From: Photobacterium gaetbulicola Gung47
GTDB lineage: Bacteria; Pseudomonadota; Gammaproteobacteria; Enterobacterales; Vibrionaceae
Reading direction: 5' to 3'
Length of the DNA stretch: 64,000 bases
NCBI GenBank assembly: GCA_000940995.1
Contig: CP005974.1
Span: 1,302,001-1,366,000, forward strand
The position numbers and the translations under genes were made by a program. Of this stretch, positions 44,431 to 52,476 are shown one piece after another. Within the stretch, counting starts at the first letter, position 1; every line of letters begins with the position of its first letter. The notes below the pieces were generated by a model. The model did not search any database, was not told where the DNA came from, and saw nothing but the letters and a program-made list of their open reading frames with translations.

Positions 44431-44653
44431 GTGCGCTGATGACTGTCGATAAATTAGTCGTTCGGGAACGTTATCTCTTGGGTAACTTGCATGTTATATT
44501 CCAAAGCGTATATCAGCAAGCTATCCTTGCTTTTGCGTTGGAAATTCAGACAACCGTCTCATCAAGTAGGCGATCTCCCCTTGGTATAGGGAATGATCCC
44601 GGTGAATTGTTGTCTGACAAAATAGCGGAATTAACAAACAGGTTACCGACAAT

Positions 44654-44938
44654 ATGTTGTGTGCAATTTACAAAAGCCCCAAAAAAGACAACACCTATCT
44701 TTATATCAACACCAAAGACGACTTTTCAGCCGTGCCTGAAACGTTGTTGAGAACATTTGGTACGCCACAATTTGTCATGGTAATTAAGTTAGAAGAACGA
44801 CATAAGCTGGCACAGGCCGATATAGAAAAAGTAAAAGCGGACCTCAAGGCGAGCGGGTATTACCTGCAGGTACCGCCTCCCGTGCCAAACTTACTAGAGC
44901 AATACAAAGCGGATAAAGCCGCCAGCAGCCAAGGATAA
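44654..44938 (+). CDS. ycgL: YcgL domain protein
   Basis: 94 aa. Conserved blocks: LCAIYKSPKKDNTYLYI, DDFSAVPETLLRTFG, and ADIEKVKADLKASGYYLQVP with VPNLL near the end. Small alpha/beta protein of unknown function, next to minC as in E. coli. Only 3 bp separate it from the transglycosylase gene. Confidence 0.92.
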   Translation: MLCAIYKSPKKDNTYLYINTKDDFSAVPETLLRTFGTPQFVMVIKLEERHKLAQADIEKVKADLKASGYYLQVPPPVPNLLEQYKADKAASSQG

Positions 44939-44941
44939 ACT

Positions 44942-45910
44942 ATGCATAAGCGATTGATATCGGCCTTAGTGGCCTTAGGGTTAGGACTATCATCGGCTGT
45001 CTGTGCCGATGAGGGGTTTGATAAATACGTCGAAGGACTGAAAGTAGAAGCCCGAGAAAAAGGAATTTCAGAGTCGATTATCAACTCTGCTTTTGATGGT
45101 ATAACGTTTGTTGAGCGTGCGGTAAAAGCGGACAAAAATCAACCGGAGCGAAAATTAACTCTGGATGAGTATATTCCTCGTGCGGTGCCCGCTTGGAAAG
45201 TCAAGCAGGCCAATGAGCTATATCGCCAGCATAAATCTACGTTAGATAAAATCGGTAAGCAGTACGGCGTGCAACCACGATTTATTGTCGCTTTATGGGG
45301 GGTTGAAAGTAATTTTGGCCGCTTGATGGGTAATTATAATGTGGTTGAAGCGTTATCTACACTGGCCTATGAAGGTCGGCGTGAAGCGTTTTTCCGTGGG
45401 CAGGTAATGGCTGCATTGGAAATATTGGATGCCGGTCATATTAGCCCTGAAGATATGAAAGGATCTTGGGCGGGAGCTATGGGGCAGCCACAGTTTATGC
45501 CAACCTCATTCCTGTCGTATGCTGTCGATGGCAACAATGACGGTAGGATTGATATTTGGCAGACAGAGGCTGATGTTTTTGCTTCTGCGGCGAATTATTT
45601 GAATAAAGCCGGTTGGGATGATCAATATACCTGGGGCCGGCAAGTTTCAGCCCCCGCTTCAATTGATGCGTCATTGCTTGGTGTAGAAATGAGCAAAGCC
45701 CGTAGTTTGGCAGAATGGCAGCAGTTAGGTGTTCGGCGTCTCAACGGCAAGGCGCTTCCTAGTGTTGAAATAGATGCCTGGCTTATTCAACCTGATGATA
45801 AACAAGGTCGTGCCTATTTGATTTACGGTAATTATCAGTCGTTGCTCAAGTGGAACCGTTCGCATTATTTCGCCTTGGCCGTAAGCCATTTGGCTGATCA
45901 AATACGCTGA
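44942..45910 (+). CDS. Lytic murein transglycosylase, MltB family
   Basis: 322 aa, with signal peptide (residues 1-22, AVCADEG). The SLT_2-type catalytic domain has VALWGVESNFGR (catalytic Glu122), GSWAGAMGQPQFMPTSF and DGRIDIWQTEADVFASAANYL. It cleaves peptidoglycan glycan strands, forming 1,6-anhydro-MurNAc ends, in the periplasm. No lipobox seen, so soluble rather than lipidated like E. coli MltB. Cotranscribed with ycgL. Confidence 0.93.
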   Translation: MHKRLISALVALGLGLSSAVCADEGFDKYVEGLKVEAREKGISESIINSAFDGITFVERAVKADKNQPERKLTLDEYIPRAVPAWKVKQANELYRQHKSTLDKIGKQYGVQPRFIVALWGVESNFGRLMGNYNVVEALSTLAYEGRREAFFRGQVMAALEILDAGHISPEDMKGSWAGAMGQPQFMPTSFLSYAVDGNNDGRIDIWQTEADVFASAANYLNKAGWDDQYTWGRQVSAPASIDASLLGVEMSKARSLAEWQQLGVRRLNGKALPSVEIDAWLIQPDDKQGRAYLIYGNYQSLLKWNRSHYFALAVSHLADQIR

Positions 45911-45922
45911 TCCCCAAACATG

Positions 45923-45954
45923 AAAAAAACCAGACTAATAAGTCTGGTTTTTTG
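45923..45954 (+). terminator. Terminator of ycgL-transglycosylase unit
   Basis: AAAACCAGACT AATA AGTCTGGTTTTTT, a perfect 11-bp stem. The next 158 bp up to the hns terminator show no gene. Confidence 0.92.
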
Positions 45955-46112
45955 TGCTCTGGAGAAAGTCATGTGCTGGCTTATTGGTTTGGCGTGAAAT
46001 TAAATTAACCGTTAGCTATGGGGGGTAAGTAAGGCACTCGGAGGTGCTGATTGTTACTTGTTGTTTAAAATCAACTACTTGTCCGCTTGATTGCTGTGCT
46101 GGCTGTTTATAT

Positions 46113-46140
46113 AAAAAAACCCGGCTAGGCCGGGTTTTTT
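46113..46140. terminator. Terminator of hns (probably bidirectional)
   Basis: AAAAAACCCGGC TAG GCCGGGTTTTTT, a perfect 12-bp stem. Confidence 0.92.
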
Positions 46141-46168
46141 CGATAATTAGCAAAGAATATTCGAAATA

Positions 46169-46564
46169 TTAAATTTCAAAATCTTCTAGAGACTTGCCTT
46201 CGTCCAGAGCTTTTTTTAGTGCGCTTGGAGTACGGCCTTGGCCAGTCCAAGTTTTCTCTTCACCATTTTCATCGATGAAACGGTATTTCGCTGGACGCTG
46301 TGCACGCTTTGCTTTTGGTGCTTTATTTAGCGTGGCTAGAAGTTCTTCAGGGTCAATACCATCAGCAAGAAGCATTTCACGGTATTGGGCTAGTTTCTCT
46401 GTACGTTCTTTTTCTTTAGCTAGCTCTTCAGCTTCTGCTTCCTCACGCTCAGAAACAACAGTTTGAAGTTTTTCTAGCGCTTCCTGTAGTTGTTCAAGAG
46501 AATATTCGCGAGAAAGTGCGCGAAGGCTGCGAAGGTTAAGTAGCGCTTTCATTGCATCAGACAT
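46169..46564 (-). CDS. hns: Nucleoid-associated protein H-NS
   Basis: 131 aa xenogeneic silencer. The N-terminal coiled-coil oligomerisation region (LNLRSLRALSREYSLEQLQE) is followed by an extended highly acidic/charged helix, a linker with KAPKAKRAQRPAKYRF, and the AT-hook-like core TWTGQGRTP for minor-groove binding. Neighbour to tdk as in E. coli, except that the lysine transporter gene lies between. The upstream region is very AT-rich, consistent with autoregulation. Confidence 0.95.
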   Translation of the reverse strand: MSDAMKALLNLRSLRALSREYSLEQLQEALEKLQTVVSEREEAEAEELAKEKERTEKLAQYREMLLADGIDPEELLATLNKAPKAKRAQRPAKYRFIDENGEEKTWTGQGRTPSALKKALDEGKSLEDFEI

Positions 46565-46893
46565 TTTTTATTTCCTGTAGGCCTAAAACTATAAATTAAT
46601 AATAGCAGTGACGATTCAATAATTGCAATAATAATACTTTTAATACAGTGATGCCAAATAAAAAATGAAGGGTTCATTTAATTTTTTGTCATTTATCAGG
46701 TTCATTTCTCATTTGTAATAAATTGTAATGGTCAAGATAAGTAAATATTCTTATCCAAAATCTACGGGGGCTGTTAAATATTTGCCATCAATTTCATATG
46801 TGGAAGGTATAATAATTTGCTATTAAGTGGATGATTTTTGTACTTCCAGGCAAGACTATTCACTATTTTTGTGATTTTTTTCATCCTAACTTA
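46565..46893. other. AT-rich control region of hns
   Basis: No gene. Strongly AT-rich runs with potential curvature, expected for H-NS autorepression. TATAAT at 46808-46813 could be a -10 for plus-strand transcription, but with only a poorly spaced TTGCCA at 46782. Confidence 0.4.
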
Positions 46894-46921
46894 TTGCATT
46901 TGGATATCTATTCCGTAGAAT
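46894..46921 (+). promoter_or_regulatory. Probable promoter of the riboswitch-transporter transcript
   Basis: -35 TTGCAT (46894-46899), 16-bp spacer, -10 TAGAAT (46916-46921), putting the start just ahead of the lysine riboswitch. Confidence 0.55.
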
Positions 46922-46937
46922 TGACCATACCTAGACT

Positions 46938-47116
46938 AAGGGTAGAGGCGCATCGTCTATTAGTAGTAAATCTTAGGGTGATTCCGATGAGGGTTTGCGA
47001 AAGGAGCCGATGCCGAAGTAAGTATGGACTATCAAGCCTGCTTGCTGGGGTTGTCACCGAACAGGGGCAACACTGCCATAGTATATAATTACATTAACTA
47101 TGGAGCGCTACTGTGG
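46938..47116 (+). promoter_or_regulatory. Lysine riboswitch (L box)
   Basis: The ordered motifs of the L box are present: GGTAGAGGCGCA at 46941, TAGTAGTAAA, GGAGCCGATGCCGAAGTAAG near 47001, CTGGGGTTGTCACCGAA near 47044, GGCAACACTGCCATAG and the closing GAGCGCTACTGTGG at 47103-47116, whose CTAC pairs with the opening GTAG in P1. It binds free lysine and lowers expression of the downstream gene. Recognised by eye, not by a covariance model. Confidence 0.92.
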
Positions 47117-47184
47117 AGTCGGAAAAGGGTAACTTCTCTTCCTAATGCTCTTCTACACACGACAAGATGTCGTGTTAAGCAGTA

Positions 47185-47217
47185 GATCTCCAACCAGGAT
47201 CGGTTGTAGTCGAGATC
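47185..47217 (+). promoter_or_regulatory. RBS-sequestering hairpin of the riboswitch
   Basis: GATCTC (47185-47190) pairs with GAGATC (47212-47217), immediately before ATG 47218, and CAACC (47191-47195) pairs with GGTTG (47202-47206). The GAGA Shine-Dalgarno is buried in the stem, so control is probably translational. A further hairpin ACACGAC/GTCGTGT lies at about 47157-47175. Confidence 0.7.
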
Positions 47218-48813
47218 ATGAATATTGTAGATTTTTCACATTCCGCCATGTCGTTGTTGCCTCCTTTGGTTGCGCTGGGCTTGGCTATCCTAACTCGTCG
47301 TGTTTTAGTTTCTTTGGGTGTCGGTGTCCTGTTGGGCGCATTCCTGCTGACAGATTTCTCTGTCGGTGGTACGGCCAGCTATATCGGTACCACGGTTGAA
47401 GGGCTGTTTATTGAAGACGGTGCCATCAACAGCTGGAACATGAGTATTGTTGCTTTCCTTATTTTGCTGGGTATGACCACGGCCTTGCTGACACTTTCTG
47501 GCGGTACTCGTGCGTTTGCTGAATGGGCCCAGACGAAAATCAAGAGCAAGCGCGGTGCTAAACTGCTGGCTGCCTTCTTAGGCGTATTTATCTTTGTTGA
47601 TGACTATTTCAATAGTTTGGCGGTTGGCTCGATTTCTCGCCCGGTGACTGATCGTTTCTATGTCTCCCGTGCCAAGTTGGCTTATATTCTAGATTCAACT
47701 GCCGCACCAATGTGTGTGTTGATGCCGGCTTCTAGCTGGGGTGCATATATCATTACCTTGATCGGCGGTATCTTGGTGTCGCACGGGGTGACGGAATACT
47801 CGCCGCTAGGCGCATTTATGCAGCTGGCACCGATGAACTTTTATGCGGTATTCGCTCTGTTGATGGTGTTTGTCGTGGCTTGGTTCCAAATTGATGTGGG
47901 CCCGATGAAAAAGCATGAACTGGAAGCGAGTCACTGCCGTGGTTTCGACGAGGGTGATGTAGACAGCCGTGCCAAGGATCTCAACGACGAACTGGAAATT
48001 GAAGAAAGCAAGAATGGTCGTGTTGCCGATCTGGTAATGCCAATCGTAACCCTGATTGTGGCAACGTTCTTCTTTATGCTGTTTACCGGCTATCAGGCGC
48101 TGGCAGCGGATGGTCTCGCGTTTAGCGTTCTGGGTGCGTTCGAGAATACCGATGTCGGTATGTCTCTGGTATACGGTGGCCTGGTTGGTTTGGCTGCTGC
48201 ACTTATCCCTGTTTTCCGCCAGCGCATTCCAATGGCAGATGTGGCCTCTACGCTGTGGATTGGGGCCAAGTCGATGTTTGGCGCGATCTTGATCCTGTTG
48301 TTTGCTTGGAGCATCGGCTCGGTGATCAGTGACATGGCGACGGGTAAATACCTATCGACCTTGGTTGAGGGTAGCATTAATCCAATGATGCTGCCGGCGA
48401 TTCTTTTCTTGCTAGCAGGCCTGATGGCATTCTCGACCGGTACGTCGTGGGGGACGTTCGGTATTATGTTGCCGATTGCCGGTGATCTGGCTGCTGCCAC
48501 CGACATTATGCTGATGTTGCCGATGCTTGGCGCGGTATTGGCCGGTTCGGTATTTGGTGATCACTGCTCGCCAATTTCCGATACGACTATCCTGTCGTCA
48601 ACCGGTGCTCGCTGCCACCACATTGATCACGTATCAACGCAGCTGCCTTATGCACTGTCTGTGGCTGTGGTATCGACCGTTGGTTTCCTGGTACTGGGCT
48701 TTACTGGCTCTCTCGCGGTTTCGTTCATGACGGCAACTTTCGCCTTTGCCCTGGCTTGTATCGCCCTGTACTGGCTTGCACGCCGTCCTCAGGAAGCGGC
48801 TGCGAACGCTTAA
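47218..48813 (+). CDS. NhaC-family transporter, probable lysine importer
   Basis: 531 aa inner-membrane protein with about 11-13 hydrophobic segments. Resembles the Na+/H+ antiporter NhaC family: an N-terminal PPLVALGLAILTRRVLVSL, central FVDDYFNSLAVG, DSTAAPMCVLMPASSWGAY and FSTGTSWGTFGIMLPI, plus VFGDHCSPISDTTILSS with charged residues in TM helices. A lysine riboswitch precedes it. Comparative genomics (Rodionov and co-workers, from memory) predicted NhaC-type proteins behind L boxes to be lysine transporters (LysW). Sodium-coupled lysine uptake is therefore inferred over plain Na+/H+ exchange. Single gene with its own terminator. Confidence 0.85.
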   Translation: MNIVDFSHSAMSLLPPLVALGLAILTRRVLVSLGVGVLLGAFLLTDFSVGGTASYIGTTVEGLFIEDGAINSWNMSIVAFLILLGMTTALLTLSGGTRAFAEWAQTKIKSKRGAKLLAAFLGVFIFVDDYFNSLAVGSISRPVTDRFYVSRAKLAYILDSTAAPMCVLMPASSWGAYIITLIGGILVSHGVTEYSPLGAFMQLAPMNFYAVFALLMVFVVAWFQIDVGPMKKHELEASHCRGFDEGDVDSRAKDLNDELEIEESKNGRVADLVMPIVTLIVATFFFMLFTGYQALAADGLAFSVLGAFENTDVGMSLVYGGLVGLAAALIPVFRQRIPMADVASTLWIGAKSMFGAILILLFAWSIGSVISDMATGKYLSTLVEGSINPMMLPAILFLLAGLMAFSTGTSWGTFGIMLPIAGDLAAATDIMLMLPMLGAVLAGSVFGDHCSPISDTTILSSTGARCHHIDHVSTQLPYALSVAVVSTVGFLVLGFTGSLAVSFMTATFAFALACIALYWLARRPQEAAANA

Positions 48814-48832
48814 TGCTGATAGCATGCTGATG

Positions 48833-48863
48833 AAAAAGCCTGTATTTGATACAGGCTTTTTTA
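48833..48863 (+). terminator. Terminator of the NhaC-family gene
   Basis: AAAAAGCCTGTAT TTG ATACAGGCTTTTTT, a perfect stem with T-run. Confidence 0.92.
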
Positions 48864-49005
48864 TTTTTGCTCGTTAGTCCAAATTTCTTTGATTTAATCT
48901 CAATTGGTCATAAAGAAGGTGAGCTTGCGCCTTTCAATCTGAAGGGCTTTTCTGTAGCATCTCGGCTGATTTTTTACGCACCAATCGTATTACTAGGGAA
49001 GCTTA

Positions 49006-49584
49006 ATGGCCCAGATGTATTTCTATTACTCGGCAATGAATGCGGGTAAGTCGACAACATTATTGCAGTCATCTTTTAATTACCGCGAGCGCGGCATGAC
49101 GCCGGTGATTTTCACCGCTGCAATTGATGACCGTTACGGTAAAGGCAAGGTCAGTTCGCGAATTGGTTTGCAGGAAGATGCTGAGCTGTTCAGTACCAGC
49201 GATGATCTGTATGCTCGTCTGCAGGATATGAATGCGACCAAGAAAGTTGACTGTGTGCTGATTGATGAATGCCAATTCTTGACCAAAGTGCAGGTGTACC
49301 AATTAACCGAAGTCGTCGACAAGCTGAATATTCCGGTGCTTTGCTATGGCTTGCGCAGTGACTTTCGTGGTGAGCTGTTTGAAGGCAGCCGTTATTTGCT
49401 CGCGTGGGCAGATAAATTGGTAGAATTGAAAACTATTTGCCATTGTGGTCGTAAAGCCAATATGGTGATCCGTCAAGATGCCAGCGGCAAGGCGATTGCT
49501 GACGGCGACCAGGTCGAAATCGGCGGCAATGACCGCTATGTTTCGGTGTGCCGCAAGCACTATAAAGAGGCGCTTGGCCGTTAG
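49006..49584 (+). CDS. tdk: Thymidine kinase
   Basis: 192 aa. P-loop SAMNAGKST (9-17), DECQFL (Asp/Glu, catalytic), zinc ribbon cysteines in CHCGRKA and the final CRKHY. Salvages thymidine to dTMP with ATP. RBS GGGAAG before ATG 49006. Located after hns as in E. coli. Confidence 0.97.
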   Translation: MAQMYFYYSAMNAGKSTTLLQSSFNYRERGMTPVIFTAAIDDRYGKGKVSSRIGLQEDAELFSTSDDLYARLQDMNATKKVDCVLIDECQFLTKVQVYQLTEVVDKLNIPVLCYGLRSDFRGELFEGSRYLLAWADKLVELKTICHCGRKANMVIRQDASGKAIADGDQVEIGGNDRYVSVCRKHYKEALGR

Positions 49585-49621
49585 TAAGTTGCTGATTCCT
49601 AGCGTATATGGTTCGATAAGC

Positions 49622-49653
49622 AACAAAGCCCAGATCACTCTGGGCTTTGTTTT
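49622..49653. terminator. Bidirectional terminator between tdk and hisI
   Basis: AACAAAGCCCAGA TCAC TCTGGGCTTTGTT, serving convergent tdk and his transcripts. Confidence 0.9.
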
Positions 49654-49672
49654 ATCGGGGGTACTGTTTCGG

Positions 49673-50299
49673 CTATTTGTGGCGCTCTTGCAACTTGGCG
49701 GTGACATCCGACAGGGACATCCCCTGATCTTGCAGCAGTACCAGTAAGTGGTAGATCAGATCGGCTGACTCACAGACTAACTCCGCCTTGTCACCCGACG
49801 TTGCCGCAAGCGCGACTTCAACCCCTTCTTCGCCCACCTTCTGCGAAATCCGCTTGGTCCCACGGGCATACAGGCTGGCAGTGTAGGACGACTCAGGATC
49901 GGCACCTTTACGAGCAGCCAAGACCTGCTCAAGTTGATGAAGGAACACCAGAGCAGGCTGCTCGACTTGTCCTTCTTCGGCAGTGTCATTGTCAAAACAG
50001 GTGGTGGTACCCAGGTGGCAGGTCGGGCCGATAGGGTCGACTTTCACCAACAGGGTGTCCTGATCGCAATCGAGCTTGATGCTTTTTAGCTGCAGCACGT
50101 TGCCCGAGGTCTCGCCCTTGGTCCACAAGCGCGCTTTGGTCCGAGACCAAAAAGTGACTTGCTTTGTCTCAAGGGTTTTACTCAGAGCTTCATCATTCAT
50201 GTAGCCGAGCATCAGTACTTGACCACTGTTATTGTCCTGGACAATTGCCGGCACCAGTCCGTCTACTTTGTCCCAATTGATACTGTTTGCTAGGCTCAT
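49673..50299 (-). CDS. hisI: Phosphoribosyl-AMP cyclohydrolase / phosphoribosyl-ATP pyrophosphatase
   Basis: 208 aa bifunctional HisIE. The N-terminal cyclohydrolase opens GLVPAIVQDNNSGQVLMLGY, then FWSRTKARLWTKGETSG and a metal Cys in LDCDQDTLL; C-terminal pyrophosphatase helices carry KVGEEGVEVALAA and ELVCESADLIYHLLVLL. Catalyses steps 2 and 3 of histidine synthesis. Overlaps hisF by 4 bp; last gene of the operon. Confidence 0.97.
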   Translation of the reverse strand: MSLANSINWDKVDGLVPAIVQDNNSGQVLMLGYMNDEALSKTLETKQVTFWSRTKARLWTKGETSGNVLQLKSIKLDCDQDTLLVKVDPIGPTCHLGTTTCFDNDTAEEGQVEQPALVFLHQLEQVLAARKGADPESSYTASLYARGTKRISQKVGEEGVEVALAATSGDKAELVCESADLIYHLLVLLQDQGMSLSDVTAKLQERHK

Positions 50300-51069
50300 A
50301 GTCGGATCTCCACATCTTGTTGTTTCAGGTATTGCTTGAGTTCACCGATATTGATGATTTGTTTGTGGAACACCGACGCGGCGAGGGCGCCGTCGACATT
50401 CGCTTGCTTGAAGGCATCGGCAAAGTGCACCATTTCACCGGCCCCGCCAGAGGCAATGAGCGGCACATGGCAGATTTCACGTACCATATTGAGCTGGGTG
50501 AGATCGTAGCCGTTACGCACGCCGTCCTGGTTCATCATGTTAAGGACAATCTCACCGGCACCTCGGCGCTGGACTTCTTGCACCCAATCGCGGGTTTCCC
50601 AGCGGGTTGCCTTGGTGCGGTTTTCATCACCGGTGAACTGGTAGACTTGGTATTTACCGCTATCGGCATCAAAATAGGAGTCGATACCGACCACTATGCA
50701 TTGAACACCAAATTTATCGGCCAGCTCGGTGATCAGGTTTGGATCGGCCAGGGCCGGTGAGTTGATCGACACCTTGTCGGCACCAAACTGCAAGATACGA
50801 CTGGCATCCTCGGCGGACTTGATCCCGCCGGCGACACAGAAAGGAATGTCGATCACTTCGGCTACCCGGGCAACCCAGCTCTTATCAACCACCCGGCCAT
50901 CACTGGAGGCGGTGATGTCGTAGAACACCAGTTCGTCGGCGCCTTCTTCGGCGTAGCGCTTGGCGAGCGGGACGATGTCCCCAATGATCTCGTGGTTGCG
51001 GAACTGCACTCCTTTGACCACTTGGCCATCTCTTACATCAAGGCAGGGAATAATTCGTCTAGCTAACAT
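50296..51069 (-). CDS. hisF: Imidazole glycerol phosphate synthase, cyclase subunit
   Basis: 257 aa TIM barrel. MLARRIIPCLDVRDGQVVKG contains catalytic Asp11; GIDSYFD holds the second catalytic Asp; the phosphate loop is in LIASGGAG. Together with HisH it makes IGP and AICAR. Start ATG 51069 fits the family; the open frame extends to 51132 without similarity, overlapping hisA. AAGGAG precedes. Confidence 0.97.
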   Translation of the reverse strand: MLARRIIPCLDVRDGQVVKGVQFRNHEIIGDIVPLAKRYAEEGADELVFYDITASSDGRVVDKSWVARVAEVIDIPFCVAGGIKSAEDASRILQFGADKVSINSPALADPNLITELADKFGVQCIVVGIDSYFDADSGKYQVYQFTGDENRTKATRWETRDWVQEVQRRGAGEIVLNMMNQDGVRNGYDLTQLNMVREICHVPLIASGGAGEMVHFADAFKQANVDGALAASVFHKQIINIGELKQYLKQQDVEIRL

Positions 51070-51085
51070 GGTTTTTCTCCTTGCC

Positions 51086-51820
51086 TTATTCTGCCCAGCA
51101 AGCAAAGGCTTGCTCTGCGGTAAATTTGCCATCGAGCAGAGCTCGGCCGACGATCACGCCAGCAACCCCAGAGCCTTTGAGGGCTGAGATGTCATCCAGC
51201 GAGCCTATGCCGCCTGATGACTGGAATTGAACCTGCGGGTACTGGGCGCACAAGTCTTGGTACAGTTCGACGTTTGAGCCTTCCAGCGTGCCGTCTCGGG
51301 AAATATCGGTACATAGCACATGCTGCAGACCAACCGTCAAAAAGTCATTCAACAGCGCTTCGATGGTTACGCCTGAATCTTCCTGCCAGCCTGACACCGC
51401 CACATTGCGTTTACCGTTGGCATCGATATTGATATCAAGCGCCAGCACAATGCGATCGGGGCCGTATTTTTCCATCCAACCTTTTACAAGCTCTGGCTGC
51501 TTGACGGCCGTTGAGCCGATCACCACACGCTGGGCACCGGCATTGAGCAGGTCTGCGACATCCTGCTCGGTGCGGACGCCACCACCGATCTGGATATTGG
51601 CCGGTGTGCTGGCCAGCAGTTTGCTAATCAAATCGAGCTGGCGGGCAGAAGTATCTTTGGCACCGGTAAGATCAACCAAGTGCAGCCAGTTTGCGCCAGC
51701 TTGGTGGTAGAGGTTGAATTGCTCGGCAGGATCGACTTTGTATTCGGTCACCTTGCCGTAGTCTCCTTGAAACAGGCGGACAACCTGGCCTTCAATTAAA
51801 TCGAGAGCGGGAATAATCAT
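51086..51820 (-). CDS. hisA: ProFAR isomerase
   Basis: 244 aa TIM barrel, MIIPALDLIEGQVVRLFQGDYG with the catalytic Asp at position 7; second catalytic Asp in VLCTDISRDGTLEG; phosphate motif SSGGIGSLDD. Amadori rearrangement of ProFAR to PRFAR. 16 bp before hisF. Confidence 0.97.
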   Translation of the reverse strand: MIIPALDLIEGQVVRLFQGDYGKVTEYKVDPAEQFNLYHQAGANWLHLVDLTGAKDTSARQLDLISKLLASTPANIQIGGGVRTEQDVADLLNAGAQRVVIGSTAVKQPELVKGWMEKYGPDRIVLALDINIDANGKRNVAVSGWQEDSGVTIEALLNDFLTVGLQHVLCTDISRDGTLEGSNVELYQDLCAQYPQVQFQSSGGIGSLDDISALKGSGVAGVIVGRALLDGKFTAEQAFACWAE

Positions 51821-51840
51821 AACAAGTCCTTTTGGTGTCC

Positions 51841-52476
51841 TTACATTTCAAGAAAGTTTTTGATCAACTGGGAGCCAGCTTTACTCGAGCGTTCAGGGTG
51901 GAACTGAACGCCATAATAGTTGCCGCTCTGGACCGCAGCGGTAAACGCTTGGCCGTATTCGCAGCGTGCAATGGTACGACCAGCCTGTGGTTCGTCAAAC
52001 ACCGGCATGGCATAGCTGTGCACAAAGTAAAAATAGCTGTCTGCAGGAATATCTTTGAACAGCGGGTGGCACGTTTCTGCGGTGACGGTATTCCAGCCCA
52101 TGTGGGGCAGGGGCAACTCGCCTGTTTGCATCTTTTTCACCGGTGCGCCGCACAGGCCAAGGCAATTCACCTGCTCAGTCCCGTTCTGACCTTGTTCTTC
52201 AGAGAACTCGCCGAGCAGTTGCATGCCAAGACAAATCCCTAGTAGCGGCTTGTCGACCTGCTTAACCAGTGTGATAAGGTCACGCTCCTCGAGGTTTTTC
52301 ATTGCCTCGCTAGCGGTGCCGACGCCCGGCAGGAACAGTTTGTCCGCCGCCAAGACCACCTTGGGATCTTTGCTGACGGTCACCGGATAGCCTAAACGCT
52401 CGATGGCAAAGCGCACCGATGACACATTGGCGCAGCCGGTATCGATGATGACGACTTGTTGGCTCGACGCTGTCAT
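51841..52476 (-). CDS. hisH: Imidazole glycerol phosphate synthase, glutaminase subunit
   Basis: 211 aa class I glutamine amidotransferase. LLGICLGMQLL with the nucleophile Cys, and HPERSSKAG with catalytic His-Glu near the C-terminus. Delivers ammonia to HisF. Its ATG overlaps the hisB stop (TAATG). Confidence 0.97.
   Translation of the reverse strand: MTASSQQVVIIDTGCANVSSVRFAIERLGYPVTVSKDPKVVLAADKLFLPGVGTASEAMKNLEERDLITLVKQVDKPLLGICLGMQLLGEFSEEQGQNGTEQVNCLGLCGAPVKKMQTGELPLPHMGWNTVTAETCHPLFKDIPADSYFYFVHSYAMPVFDEPQAGRTIARCEYGQAFTAAVQSGNYYGVQFHPERSSKAGSQLIKNFLEM

Noticed and set aside
44424..44750. 108-codon plus-strand frame overlapping the ycgL start
   Set aside because: It lies in another frame over the minC-ycgL divergent region and conflicts with the clear YcgL protein starting at 44654.
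46831..47399. Open frames at 46831-47088 and 47145-47399
   Set aside because: They cover the lysine riboswitch and its expression platform and the start of the transporter gene in other frames.
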